From the NCBI GenBank assembly GCA_963841845.1, contig CAWJEG010000005.1, positions 186,001 through 250,000 of the forward strand: a DNA stretch of 64,000 nt, given 5' to 3'. The position numbers and the translations under genes were made by a program. Under the pieces are notes generated by a model. It searched no databases, was not told the origin of the DNA, and saw nothing but the letters and a program-made list of their open reading frames with translations. The stretch is from CAVVGZ01 sp963841845. GTDB lineage: Bacteria; Chloroflexota; Anaerolineae; Anaerolineales; Anaerolineaceae. Shown one piece after another: positions 34,986 to 44,505 of the stretch. Numbering within the stretch: the first letter of the stretch is position 1; each line of letters starts with the position of its first letter.

Positions 34986-36692
34986 ATGAAGAAGAAACTC
35001 TTGATCGTTACTCCAAACAAGAGTTTTGGGGATCTCCTGAAGTCTGATCTGGAGATGAATAAATTCCGCGCCAAATTGGTCAATTCAAGTGATGCTGCTT
35101 TGACCGCAAAAGATATAAACCTCGCAATCCTGGATGCCGATATTAATGATCCCTCCATGGAATCCCTGTGCAGCATGTTGCTTGAAAAAAATCCGGGGAT
35201 GGTCTTTATCATAATCCACTCGCTGGATCAATCCATCGAGTTGTCAGGCGTCCCAGAAACATCCATCAAGGCTATCAGCCGGCCTTTTGATTTCCCCACT
35301 CTTTTGCTAGCCATTCAGGAAATTTTTAATCCGGAACCCAATCCCGGCATCGGGTCTGAGTCAGCCATCGAAGATAACCAGGGTATTTTATCAACCGATG
35401 AAATGACCCCTTCTGCAGCGTTCTGGTTTGATGATGCGGCTATTATCCGGGAAAGACTAAAAACCTCCATCTTCACCCCTCTGATCAGGGAAGCTGTATT
35501 AATTTCAACGGATCGAATCCTGGGACTAACCTGGGATGCTGCTGAGCAGACCATTTTTGCACTGAGAGAGACAATAACTAATCACCGTATTTGGATAAGC
35601 AAGAATCCTTTAATTAAGAATTTCAGGATTGGTGAGGTTGAGCATATCCTCTATACAATTCCTCTTTCAGCTGGTCAAGGTATCATCGGGATTTTTTTTG
35701 ACCCGGCGATTAAATTCAGCCAGGCATCCGCTATGGCTAAAAAATACGCAGCCCAAGTTCTGCTTGAACAAAGCTACCCGAATATTGCAGGTGATTCCAT
35801 TGATGAGCACAAGAAGCAAACCGGGATAACCACGAGCACTCAACAAATTTTACTATCCAGAATGATGGGTCCTGCACTTGATTATCATCAAAACCCTGAG
35901 GTTTTACCGGGGGTGATGTTGAACCAGGCCGAGCAATCAACTCTGTATGATTCCCCCGTCCCCGGATTGGGTACCCTGGGGGGTGAGTCTCAATCCCAAT
36001 CGAAAGCATCGGCCCTGCCGGATATCCAATCTGTTGAAGCCATTCCGCAGAGATGGATTCCAGAGGTGGATCCAATCTCCGCTGCCAGTAAGGATGCCCA
36101 TGAACCAGTGATCGTTTACCCATGGGAGGTGGATCAAAAGGCTTTAAAGACCTCTGAATTTGATACGAGAGTGGAAACTGAAACCGGCGTGGAAGATGCC
36201 GCCAGGACAGATATATTTCCCGGCATCAACACCGCTGAAGATAATCAATCCATTGATACGAACCCTCCTTCTTCTGAGGACACACAACCCGTCGATTTAA
36301 AATATCAATCCGAATCAGATATTCCGCCTGTTAGCCTCTCTGCAGTTCGATTAAGTCCGGAGAAAATGGTTGAATACTCATTCCTGATGATCTCCAACAA
36401 CCCGGAATTTCGGATGGTTGGTGAGGTTGAGGAAATTATCGGTGAGGAGATCCTTGATATCTGCCAGGAACTTGGTTGGAACCTGCTGGTCCTGCTTGTT
36501 CGTTCAGACTACTTACAAATCACAGTAGGTGTACCCTCCACCATGCCGCCGGGAATAATCATCAGGATATTGAGGGAGAAAACAACCAAAAGAATTATTG
36601 AGAGCTTTGAAGAAATTGGTCCAAATATCGATTCAGGGGATTTTTGGGTAAAAGGTTATCTGGTAACAAATGGAACAGAGACTGAAATTTAA
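34986..36692 (+). CDS. Degenerate receiver protein with C-terminal transposase-like (Y1/IS200 fold) domain
   Basis: A 568-residue protein from ATG 34986 (the frame is open to 34935). Residues 1-112 form a CheY-like receiver: LLIVTPN, phospho-acceptor-like LAILDADI, then VFIIIHS and a degenerate AISRPF in place of the usual Lys-Pro. Residues about 150-275 look like a Roadblock/profilin-type domain (tentative). A low-complexity linker follows to about 450. The last 115 residues recall the IS200/IS605 TnpA fold: GEEILDICQELGWNLLVLLV, PSTMPPGIIIRILREKTTKRI, and the terminal DFWVKGYLVTNG. The HUH metal motif is replaced (SDYLQ) and the catalytic-Tyr helix is absent, so it is probably a non-catalytic nucleic-acid-binding module. 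Function unknown. Confidence 0.7.
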   Translation: MKKKLLIVTPNKSFGDLLKSDLEMNKFRAKLVNSSDAALTAKDINLAILDADINDPSMESLCSMLLEKNPGMVFIIIHSLDQSIELSGVPETSIKAISRPFDFPTLLLAIQEIFNPEPNPGIGSESAIEDNQGILSTDEMTPSAAFWFDDAAIIRERLKTSIFTPLIREAVLISTDRILGLTWDAAEQTIFALRETITNHRIWISKNPLIKNFRIGEVEHILYTIPLSAGQGIIGIFFDPAIKFSQASAMAKKYAAQVLLEQSYPNIAGDSIDEHKKQTGITTSTQQILLSRMMGPALDYHQNPEVLPGVMLNQAEQSTLYDSPVPGLGTLGGESQSQSKASALPDIQSVEAIPQRWIPEVDPISAASKDAHEPVIVYPWEVDQKALKTSEFDTRVETETGVEDAARTDIFPGINTAEDNQSIDTNPPSSEDTQPVDLKYQSESDIPPVSLSAVRLSPEKMVEYSFLMISNNPEFRMVGEVEEIIGEEILDICQELGWNLLVLLVRSDYLQITVGVPSTMPPGIIIRILREKTTKRIIESFEEIGPNIDSGDFWVKGYLVTNGTETEI

Positions 36693-36742
36693 TAAGGTGT
36701 ATTAGGATTTTTATCTTTCCTTTCAATTTTATTGGCTTGAAA

Positions 36743-36772
36743 TTTCCAATGTATACTAACTAATCATCATTA
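36743..36772 (+). promoter_or_regulatory. Candidate promoter of polA
   Basis: TATACT preceded at 17 bases by TTATTG, the same weak -35 hexamer as upstream of 29580. The predicted start is about 50 bases before polA. Confidence 0.35.
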
Positions 36773-36818
36773 CAACCTGCACCCCAGGACAAATCGACTA
36801 TTAGAGCACTCTACAGGA

Positions 36819-39632
36819 ATGACAAATATGCCGCCCACACTTTATCTCATCGATGGTCATGCCCTCGTTTACCGCACTTATTTCGCCCTATCGGCAACAC
36901 CCACCGGGAACCTGAAAACTACAAAAGGAGAACCCACTGCTGGTATTTTTGGATTCGCCAATGTTCTTCTCAGCCTCCTGGAGAAAGATAATCCACAATA
37001 TCTGGCAATAGCTTTTGACACTGGGAAAACATTCCGCGATGACCTCTTCCCTGATTACAAAGCAACCCGGGAGAAAATGCCCGAAGATCTACGACCCCAA
37101 TTGAAGCGTATTCGCGAAATGGTTGATGCCTTTAATATACCGCGTCTTGAAATCGAAGGGTTTGAGGCGGATGATGTCCTTGGCAGTATAACCAGTCAGG
37201 CAGTCAAAGATGGCTTTGGAGTAAAAATCCTTACTGGAGACAGGGATTTACTCCAACTGGCGGGGGAGCGAATCATCATTAATTTACCAGGTAGCAAGCT
37301 TTCAGAATCGCGCGACTATCATTATGAAGATGTCAAAGAGTATATTGGGGTAAAACCCGAGCAAATCATTGACTATAAAGGGTTGGCCGGAGATTCTTCA
37401 GATAACATACCAGGAATATCCGGGGTTGGCCATAAAACAGCAGTTGGTTTATTAGAGACTTATTCCAATCTGGAAGATATTTACAATCACCTGGAAGAGC
37501 TTCCCGCCCGCATTCGCAATAAACTTGAAGGCAGCCGTGATATTGCACAGCTCAGTAAAACCCTGGCAACGATCCGCCTGGATGTTCCAATTTCACTCAA
37601 CCTGGAGGATGCGAATACTGCCCACATAGATTTAAAGGGTGGACTGGCTCTGTTTAATGAACTTGAATTTCGCTCGCTGATACCCCGCATAAATAAACTG
37701 GCAGACAAACCCCGATCCTTGATTCTGGAATCTCAACCAGCCCTATTTAAAGCGGAGATCAGTGTACCAACCACCCAATCTGGATACCAACCCAAGTATG
37801 AAATTATTGATAATGAGGATAGCCTCAGGGTACTGGTAGAGAAACTAAACAACGCCAGTGTAATCTCGATTGACACTGAAACAACGTCGACCGATCCTAT
37901 GGTCGCCAGGCTGGTAGGAATATCCATTTCCATTGCTGAAAATGAAGCGTTCTATATCCCAACCGGGCATTTAACCGGGGAACCGCAACTCGACCTATCC
38001 CTGGTACTGGATTCATTAAGGCCTTCTTTGAATGATCGAAACAAGTTCAGGATTGGACATAACCAGAAATACGATGGCCTAGTGTTGAAGCAACACGGTT
38101 TGGATATGCAAACTTATTCATTTGACACGATGATTGCTCAATGGCTGATCGATCCCGCTTCCAGGCACTTCGGCTTGAAAGATATGGCCAGCAGCTACCT
38201 GAACATTCAGATGACTGAGATTGAAGAATTAATTGGTAAAGGTAAGACACAAATAAGCATGGCGCAGGTTCCTGTTACAACAGCAGCTCCATATGCTGCT
38301 GCAGACGCAGAAGTAACCCTGAGATTATTGCCTATTCTTAAATCCGGACTGGAAAAAGTTAATGCAATAAAACTGATCAATGAGATCGAGATGCCCTTAA
38401 TCCCTATCCTAATCGATATGGAACAAAAAGGTATCGCCATAAATGCCCCCCTCTTTGGGGAGATGTCTCATTCCATTTCACAGCGTATGTTTGAAATTGA
38501 AAAAGAGGTATATAAGGTCGTAGGATACCAATTTAATATAAATTCCACACAACAGTTATCCAAGGCACTCTTTGAAACTTTAAATTTGGAACCCCCGGAT
38601 CGCCGGAATCGAACTTCCAGCGGTCATTTTTCAACCTCTGCAAGCATCCTTGAGGATATCAAATTTCAGCATGAAGTTGTAAATTTTCTCCTGGAATATC
38701 GCGAACTTGCCAAGCTTCAATCTACCTATCTGGAAAGCCTGCCTAGACAAATCAACCCCTCGACAGGACGTATTCATACTTCATTTAACCAGACCGGATC
38801 GGTAACAGGCCGGTTGGCATCCTCGGATCCAAACCTGCAAAACATTCCAACCCGCACAGAATTAGGCAAAAAAGTTCGCCAGGGATTCGTTTCAGGGGAT
38901 GGACAGGTATTTCTCTCCATTGATTATTCTCAGATCGAACTCAGGATTGTGGCACACATGTCCGGGGATGACGCCATGCTGGAAGCATTCCGCACAGGGC
39001 AGGACATCCATGCTGCAACCGCATCGGCCATATTTAACATCCCAATTGAGAAAATCACCAAGGATCAACGCAGACACGCCAAAGCGATTAATTTTGGGCT
39101 GATCTACGGGATGAGTGCCTTTGGATTGAGCCGCACCACCGGTTTAACCCTGGCTGAATCCGAGGATTTTGTTAAGGCTTATTTTCAACAGTTCCCCAAG
39201 GTAAAAAGCTTCCTGGACAAACTGAGGATTACAGCTGGCCAGCAAGGGTATGTCGAAACCCTGCTTGGCAGGCGGCGATATTTCCCAAATTTACAAAAGC
39301 AAAGTCCGAACCAGTTTCGTCAGCGTGAGGAAAGGGAGGCAATTAATGCACCCATACAAGGCACAGCAGCAGATATCCTGAAAATTGCCATGATCCGGGT
39401 TCCAGCAGCCCTGGCTGAACATGGATTAAACGCCGATCTCCTCCTTCAAGTCCATGATGAACTTTTATTTGAGGTCCCATTGCAGGAACTTCACCAAACG
39501 GTACGAATTATGCAATCTGTCATGGAAAAGGCTTATCCTCTTTGTATACCCCTTACCACTGAAACAAGTTTTGGAAAAGATTGGGGTAATTTGAAGACAT
39601 TTTCGCCAGAGGAGGACATTAATTTATCCTGA
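36819..39632 (+). CDS. polA: DNA polymerase I
   Basis: A 937-residue three-domain polymerase for Okazaki-fragment maturation and repair. The 5'-3' exonuclease is at residues 1-290 (LYLIDGHALVYRTYFAL, EGFEADDVLGS, GDSSDNIPG). The 3'-5' exonuclease is at about 325-520 with its acidic residues intact (VISIDTETTS, GHNQKYDGL, YAAADAEVT), so proofreading is expected. The polymerase is at about 540-937 (motif A FLSIDYSQIELRI, motif B RRHAKAINFGLIYGMSAFGL, motif C LLQVHDELLFEVP). The ATG three codons later (36828) has better Shine-Dalgarno spacing. A hairpin (39639-39658) follows the stop. Confidence 0.98.
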   Translation: MTNMPPTLYLIDGHALVYRTYFALSATPTGNLKTTKGEPTAGIFGFANVLLSLLEKDNPQYLAIAFDTGKTFRDDLFPDYKATREKMPEDLRPQLKRIREMVDAFNIPRLEIEGFEADDVLGSITSQAVKDGFGVKILTGDRDLLQLAGERIIINLPGSKLSESRDYHYEDVKEYIGVKPEQIIDYKGLAGDSSDNIPGISGVGHKTAVGLLETYSNLEDIYNHLEELPARIRNKLEGSRDIAQLSKTLATIRLDVPISLNLEDANTAHIDLKGGLALFNELEFRSLIPRINKLADKPRSLILESQPALFKAEISVPTTQSGYQPKYEIIDNEDSLRVLVEKLNNASVISIDTETTSTDPMVARLVGISISIAENEAFYIPTGHLTGEPQLDLSLVLDSLRPSLNDRNKFRIGHNQKYDGLVLKQHGLDMQTYSFDTMIAQWLIDPASRHFGLKDMASSYLNIQMTEIEELIGKGKTQISMAQVPVTTAAPYAAADAEVTLRLLPILKSGLEKVNAIKLINEIEMPLIPILIDMEQKGIAINAPLFGEMSHSISQRMFEIEKEVYKVVGYQFNINSTQQLSKALFETLNLEPPDRRNRTSSGHFSTSASILEDIKFQHEVVNFLLEYRELAKLQSTYLESLPRQINPSTGRIHTSFNQTGSVTGRLASSDPNLQNIPTRTELGKKVRQGFVSGDGQVFLSIDYSQIELRIVAHMSGDDAMLEAFRTGQDIHAATASAIFNIPIEKITKDQRRHAKAINFGLIYGMSAFGLSRTTGLTLAESEDFVKAYFQQFPKVKSFLDKLRITAGQQGYVETLLGRRRYFPNLQKQSPNQFRQREEREAINAPIQGTAADILKIAMIRVPAALAEHGLNADLLLQVHDELLFEVPLQELHQTVRIMQSVMEKAYPLCIPLTTETSFGKDWGNLKTFSPEEDINLS

Positions 39633-39638
39633 ATGTTT

Positions 39639-39658
39639 GAGATGATGCCGATCATCTC
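39639..39658 (+). repeat. Hairpin after polA
   Basis: GAGATGAT and ATCATCTC flank the loop GCCG, 8 perfect base pairs, no T-run. It lies just after the polA stop and before the small membrane-protein gene, perhaps an mRNA stabiliser or processing site. Confidence 0.5.
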
Positions 39659-39675
39659 GGGGAGAAGAGAGACCG

Positions 39676-39888
39676 TTGCGTTTGCAATTGATCATCCCAG
39701 CTTTGATAATATCTGGCTTCGCCATCTTGATATTTTTAAGCATGTGGCAACGAAAATCACAAAGTGTCAAAATGGGATATAAACCCGTTGAAGAATTTTC
39801 AGCACAGGGGGGGTGTTCGATTTGGTTGTTATTTGCTGTTTTTTTGGGTTATATCCTATGGGTTCTATATAGTGGTTTGAATCCTTGA
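39676..39888 (+). CDS. Small two-helix membrane protein
   Basis: A 70-residue protein with two transmembrane segments (residues 5-23 and 48-66) and a short polar loop. It starts with TTG after GGGGAGAAGAG. It is probably co-transcribed with polA and is followed by a terminator. No family recognised. Confidence 0.6.
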   Translation: MRLQLIIPALIISGFAILIFLSMWQRKSQSVKMGYKPVEEFSAQGGCSIWLLFAVFLGYILWVLYSGLNP

Positions 39889-39929
39889 CGGCTGTCAAAC
39901 AACAAAGAATTTCAAAAATCGGTGATAGG

Positions 39930-39956
39930 ATCATCAGGTTTTTTTTATGCTCACTA
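39930..39956 (+). terminator. Rho-independent terminator of the polA unit
   Basis: GGTGAT, loop AGG, ATCATC (6 pairs including one G-T), then AGG and eight Ts. Confidence 0.55.
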
Positions 39957-40020
39957 ACGACTTAATGGATTCAAATAGAAATATATTTGTGTTTTATAAA
40001 AAATAACGGATATCAATTAA

Positions 40021-40626
40021 ATGGATGAAATAAAACTGATTCAATCTTCTCAGCAAGGTAGTTTGGATGCATTCAATTATCTGGTCATGATTTATCAGGA
40101 TATTGCATACAATGTAGCCTTCCGCATCCTGGCTGACCAGCACAGCGCAGACGATGCGGTGCAAAACGCATTTATTTCTGCTTTCCATAATATTAATAAA
40201 TTTCGCGGAGGTTCTTTCCGAGCATGGATTTTAAGAATTGTCACCAACTCCTGTTATGACGAATTGCGCCGCCGGAAACGGCAACCAACCACACCGCTTG
40301 ATCCAATCGATTCCGACGGGGAGGAAATGGATTCGCCAAAGTGGATGGTTGATAATAGCCCCACACCGGAGGAAACATCTGAAACAACCGAACTTGAAAG
40401 AGCAATCCAGGATTGCCTGAATGCCCTTCCCGAAGAATTCAGAGCGATGATCATCCTGATTGATATTCAAGGATTGGATTATCAGGAAACCTCACAAGCT
40501 TTAAATTCACCTTTAGGGACTATCAAAAGCCGGCTGGCACGTTCCCGTAAAAAAATGCGCGATTGTCTGCTTGCAGTCCAGGAACTTTTACCCAGCCAAT
40601 TTCGTCTTGAGGGGGAAGGAGTATGA
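40021..40626 (+). CDS. ECF-type RNA polymerase sigma factor
   Basis: A 201-residue group 4 sigma factor. Region 2 (residues 12-80) reads DAFNYLVMIYQDIAYNVAFRIL, DADDAVQNAFISAF-like -10 recognition and FRAWILRIVTNSCYDELRRRKR. Region 4 (about 130-185) reads ALPEEFRAMIILIDIQGLDYQETSQALNSPLGTIKSRLARSRKKMR, a helix-turn-helix for the -35 element. The acidic linker is longer than usual. The stop overlaps the anti-sigma start by 4 bases, the usual sigma/anti-sigma coupling. Confidence 0.93.
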   Translation: MDEIKLIQSSQQGSLDAFNYLVMIYQDIAYNVAFRILADQHSADDAVQNAFISAFHNINKFRGGSFRAWILRIVTNSCYDELRRRKRQPTTPLDPIDSDGEEMDSPKWMVDNSPTPEETSETTELERAIQDCLNALPEEFRAMIILIDIQGLDYQETSQALNSPLGTIKSRLARSRKKMRDCLLAVQELLPSQFRLEGEGV

Positions 40627-41486
40627 TGAATGTAAATGTTACGCCTGATGACTGGGAAATGCTATCTGCGTACCTGGATGATCAGCTGCCCTCTACGGAG
40701 AAATTAATAATCGAGCAGCGACTTAATCAGCGATCAGATCTGCGGACAGCTTACCAGGAATTACGCCAGCTTAAATTTGCATTCAAGAGTCTACCTTTAA
40801 AAAAAGCTCCTCGAAACTTCACGCTCAGCCCGAAGGAAAAGAAAGAAAACACATCCATTTTCCGATTGCTGGTTCCAGCTTTCAGTTTTAGCTCGGCAGT
40901 TGCTGCGATACTCCTGGCAATCACTGTTTTTTTTCAGCTTTCTCCACCAGGCAGTGTGACACCTCAGGCACCTGAGCCAGCCATGATGGCATTGGAGCAG
41001 GAATCTGGACAGAGTGGGACAGAATCAGACACCCAGCCACAAATCATTACCTGGGGTAGTCCCGGCGGAGTTGGATTTGGTGGAGGTGGAGGCGGAGGGA
41101 GTGGTAATGAGTATGGGATCGGCGGCGGTGCACCTGCCGTCACAGATGAACAGCAAACATTGGATGATGCAGCAAAGATTGGTGGAAGTGAGGACCCCGC
41201 TGCGGAATCCCTTCCAGCCGGCGAACCCATCATCATTGAAAAACAGGTTCCCGAGCAGACCGTCCCGCCGCTCCCGGTTGAACAAAATGACCTCATAACC
41301 GGAATTCGTCCCGCAGAGCAGCGCGGAAAAATCCTGTCCCCTCCGCCTGCCCAACCAAAAATTATCACGGAAGCAGCAGACACACCCGGGAAGATTAGCT
41401 TTTCTCCGCTTCAAATCCTGTTGGTCAGTCTGACAATTGTTTTTGGATCAACCGCATTTTACCTCAGTAGAAAAGGAAAGATGTGA
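40623..41486 (+). CDS. Membrane-bound anti-sigma factor (zinc-less ASD type)
   Basis: A 287-residue protein coupled to the sigma factor. Its N-terminal helices (DWEMLSAYLDDQLPSTEKLIIEQRL) correspond to the anti-sigma domain, but the zinc ligands HxxxCxxC are absent. A transmembrane helix lies at about residues 85-105. The exterior has a Gly-rich run (GFGGGGGGGSG) and a Pro-rich stretch, and a second hydrophobic helix (about 262-280) ends the protein. It likely sequesters the sigma factor at the membrane until a signal arrives; the signal is unknown. It overlaps the Nudix gene by 4 bases. Confidence 0.78.
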   Translation: MMNVNVTPDDWEMLSAYLDDQLPSTEKLIIEQRLNQRSDLRTAYQELRQLKFAFKSLPLKKAPRNFTLSPKEKKENTSIFRLLVPAFSFSSAVAAILLAITVFFQLSPPGSVTPQAPEPAMMALEQESGQSGTESDTQPQIITWGSPGGVGFGGGGGGGSGNEYGIGGGAPAVTDEQQTLDDAAKIGGSEDPAAESLPAGEPIIIEKQVPEQTVPPLPVEQNDLITGIRPAEQRGKILSPPPAQPKIITEAADTPGKISFSPLQILLVSLTIVFGSTAFYLSRKGKM

Positions 41487-41986
41487 ATCAACGCACGATT
41501 CGATATTGTCCTTTTTGCGGTACAGCCCTCCAAATTTATAACTCCTCATCGGAGGAGCAAACCAGATGTATGCAGTGCGGGGGGATTTATTTTGCTGATC
41601 CAAAAGTGGCTGTGGCTGTTTTTATTCAAGAACAAGGGAAAATCTTATTAACCCGTCGCATAAACAATCCATTCAGCGGATGCTGGAGTCTTCCTGCTGG
41701 TTTTATGAATGCAAATGAAGACCCTCAAGAAGCTGCTATCCGGGAGTGCCGGGAAGAAACTGGTTTAATTGTTGGGATCAAATCACTATTGGGTATTTTT
41801 TCGGGCCGGGAACATCCCCGGGGTGCAGATTTATTAATCGTATACGGGGGTGAAATTCTAGGCGGGGACCTTAATGCAGGAGATGATGCAGATCATGCCG
41901 CCTTTTTTTCCTTAAAGGAGCTTCCACCACTCGCCTTTAAGACAACGGCAAAGATTATAGAGCAATATCGTGACAATGAATCCTGA
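41483..41986 (+). CDS. Nudix hydrolase with N-terminal zinc ribbon
   Basis: A 167-residue protein: zinc ribbon CPFC...CMQC (residues 9-34) followed by a Nudix domain with the full box GFMNANEDPQEAAIRECREETGL (Gly, Glu, REx2EE and Gly conserved). The zinc ribbon plus Nudix layout is that of NudC/NADH-pyrophosphatase-like or ADP-ribose pyrophosphatase-like enzymes, so it hydrolyses a nucleoside diphosphate derivative. The GTG start at 41483 overlaps the preceding stop. Confidence 0.88.
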   Translation: MNQRTIRYCPFCGTALQIYNSSSEEQTRCMQCGGIYFADPKVAVAVFIQEQGKILLTRRINNPFSGCWSLPAGFMNANEDPQEAAIRECREETGLIVGIKSLLGIFSGREHPRGADLLIVYGGEILGGDLNAGDDADHAAFFSLKELPPLAFKTTAKIIEQYRDNES

Positions 41987-42065
41987 GTTATTTCCATATG
42001 TTAGAATAAGATTGTGGGAATTTTGTTCTGGTTATTAAGCCTACATACCTAAGGGAAGAATTAAG

Positions 42066-44462
42066 TTGGCAAAAGTAAAAACCACTGCAGCAAAAAGACG
42101 CACCAGCCGTCCCAGACAGAGCAGAGCCAGGTCGGCTGGTTCAACCAAACAAAAGTCCAGCAGGACCACCAACTCGAAGGGGATTAGTAATCCCATCAAG
42201 GTGAACTTCAACAAAATCTCTCCTGAAAGATGGATGGATTTCAGCGGCATTCTCCTGGTGGTGGTTGGATTATTATCCCTTTTAAGCCTGATCTCACAGG
42301 ATCAGGGTGACCTTACGGGCTGGTGGGTGCAAACCTTAAAACAGGGCTTTGGGTTGGGCGCCTTCTTATTACCAGTCTCTCTGATGGTTATAGGCGCCTG
42401 GCTTGTATTCCGTAATTTGGACATTACCCCTGTTATTTCGGCTGAAAGAATTTTCGGAATTGTATTGATTTTTTTTAATTTACTGACCATCTTTCACATC
42501 GTTATCGATGGAAACTTCAATCAGGCAGAACTTGGGCAGGGGGGTGGTTATGTTGGCGCCTTTTTTAAACTTGTCCTGGTTCAGGCAACCGGATTATTCG
42601 GTTCAATAATAGCCCTTATAGCCTGGCTGTTAATCGGAATAATCTTTGCATTCGATATATCGATCCCGGATTTTTACCGTTCAGTGGGGAGTATTTTCCA
42701 AAGGGGAAAATCGAAAACAACCTCGCTTCTATCAAACGGCAAGGAACCTGTTCCTCCCTACTATGAGCGGGAAGACGGTGAAGCATCCGGTGAACTACCC
42801 AAGGATTTCCACCCTATCCGGAACCTTTCTTTACTGACCAGAAAGAAAAAAGATGGTGCTGACCAAACCGCTCAAAAAGCAAAACCCGGATTACCAGATA
42901 TGCCGCTTCCGGAACTTGATGGAAGCAAAGAATTTACATCCGGTACCGGAATATCAGCACCTGACCCATCATGGATCCTGCCTGTAATGGAAAAAATTTT
43001 GGATCCTGGTGCCCCAATCGCCAGGCAGGCAAATCTGGATATGCAAAATGCCAAGGTGATTGAAGATACCCTTGCCTCATTTGGTGTACCGGCTCACGTT
43101 GTGGAAATACACCGTGGGCCAACCATAACACAGTATGGAATCGAACCAGACTTCATCGAAACCCGGACAGGTCGAACACGCGTAAGGGTTAGTAAAATTA
43201 CATCGTTGGTGGATGATCTCGCCCTTGCCCTGGCTGCCCGGCGGATACGGATTCAGGCTCCTGTACCTGGAAAAAGTTTTGTCGGCATTGAAGTCCCCAA
43301 TGATGAGGTCAGCCAGGTTTCGTTAAGGGAAGTGATGGAGAGCAAATCCTTTCAGAGCAAACAATCTCCCCTGCGTTTTGCCCTTGGTAAGGATGTTTCC
43401 GGTAAGTCAATTGCCGTGGACCTGGCGGATATGCCGCATTTATTGATTGCCGGAACCACCGGCTCCGGAAAATCTGTTTGCATTAACTCCATCCTTTCTG
43501 GTTTTTTGTTGCAAAACAGTCCGTCCACCTTGAGATTGATTCTGATAGACCCAAAACGGGTTGAATTAACCGGTTATAACGGAATTCCCCATCTCCTTGC
43601 ACCTGTGGTTGTCGATGTTGAGCGTGTTATTGCTGTCCTGCAGTGGGCTTTATTGGAAATGGACCATCGCTATGACAAGTTTTCCAAAATCGGGGTTCGA
43701 AATATTATTGAATACAACTCAAAATTCTCACAGGATCAACTGCCAAATTTGATTGTCATTATTGACGAACTTGCCGATCTCATGATGGTTTCTCCTGATG
43801 AAACCGAACGATGCATCACCCGCCTTGCACAACTTGCCAGGGCAACCGGGATTCATCTTATAATTGCGACCCAACGTCCATCAGTAGATGTAGTCACCGG
43901 TTTGATAAAAGCAAATTTCCCTGCCAGAATTGCTTTCGCAGTTGCATCCGGAGTGGACAGCCGGGTGATCCTGGATCAACCCGGCGCAGAACGACTGCTG
44001 GGACGTGGCGATATGCTCTTCCAATCCCCTGATGCGGCTGCACCGGTCCGTCTTCAGGGTGTCTATGTCTCGGAGATTGAAATTCAGAGGCTAGTGGATT
44101 ACTGGCGGCAGGCTAAAGTGGAACACGGTCAGGCAATTACCACCCCGCAGTCAGCCGGGATCGATGCCCTGCCCACCAACGTCCCATTCACCCAGGAGCC
44201 ATTATTTGAAACAAGCGAAACAAGGGATAGGGATCCATTGTTTAATCAGGCGGTTATTCTGGTGAGGCAGGAAAAAAAGGCGTCCATCACCCTTTTACAG
44301 CGAAAAATGAGGATAGGCTATACGCGTGCCGCCCGGCTGATTGATACAATGGAAGCCGCAGGCATTATCAGCCCGGCACAGAGCAGTTCCCAAATTCGCG
44401 AAGTGCTTGATTTTGGTGATACACAGGAAGACCAAATCGGGAATCAAACAGAGGAAACTTAA
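42066..44462 (+). CDS. ftsK: DNA translocase FtsK/SpoIIIE
   Basis: A 798-residue chromosome-segregation motor. A basic N-terminus (KTTAAKRRTSRPRQSRARSA) precedes four hydrophobic segments (about residues 60-205) that anchor it at the septum. A linker leads to the alpha/beta motor domains: Walker A LLIAGTTGSGKSVCINS, Walker B LIVIIDELADLMM, and ATQRPSVDVVTGLIKANFPARIAF. The C-terminal gamma winged helix (ASITLLQRKMRIGYTRAARLIDTME) reads DNA orientation. The TTG start at 42066 follows AAGGGAAGAA. Confidence 0.96.
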   Translation: MAKVKTTAAKRRTSRPRQSRARSAGSTKQKSSRTTNSKGISNPIKVNFNKISPERWMDFSGILLVVVGLLSLLSLISQDQGDLTGWWVQTLKQGFGLGAFLLPVSLMVIGAWLVFRNLDITPVISAERIFGIVLIFFNLLTIFHIVIDGNFNQAELGQGGGYVGAFFKLVLVQATGLFGSIIALIAWLLIGIIFAFDISIPDFYRSVGSIFQRGKSKTTSLLSNGKEPVPPYYEREDGEASGELPKDFHPIRNLSLLTRKKKDGADQTAQKAKPGLPDMPLPELDGSKEFTSGTGISAPDPSWILPVMEKILDPGAPIARQANLDMQNAKVIEDTLASFGVPAHVVEIHRGPTITQYGIEPDFIETRTGRTRVRVSKITSLVDDLALALAARRIRIQAPVPGKSFVGIEVPNDEVSQVSLREVMESKSFQSKQSPLRFALGKDVSGKSIAVDLADMPHLLIAGTTGSGKSVCINSILSGFLLQNSPSTLRLILIDPKRVELTGYNGIPHLLAPVVVDVERVIAVLQWALLEMDHRYDKFSKIGVRNIIEYNSKFSQDQLPNLIVIIDELADLMMVSPDETERCITRLAQLARATGIHLIIATQRPSVDVVTGLIKANFPARIAFAVASGVDSRVILDQPGAERLLGRGDMLFQSPDAAAPVRLQGVYVSEIEIQRLVDYWRQAKVEHGQAITTPQSAGIDALPTNVPFTQEPLFETSETRDRDPLFNQAVILVRQEKKASITLLQRKMRIGYTRAARLIDTMEAAGIISPAQSSSQIREVLDFGDTQEDQIGNQTEET

Positions 44463-44505
44463 CCGAAAAATCAACCTCTGAAATGCTTAAAATGATCTCC
44501 CAAAA

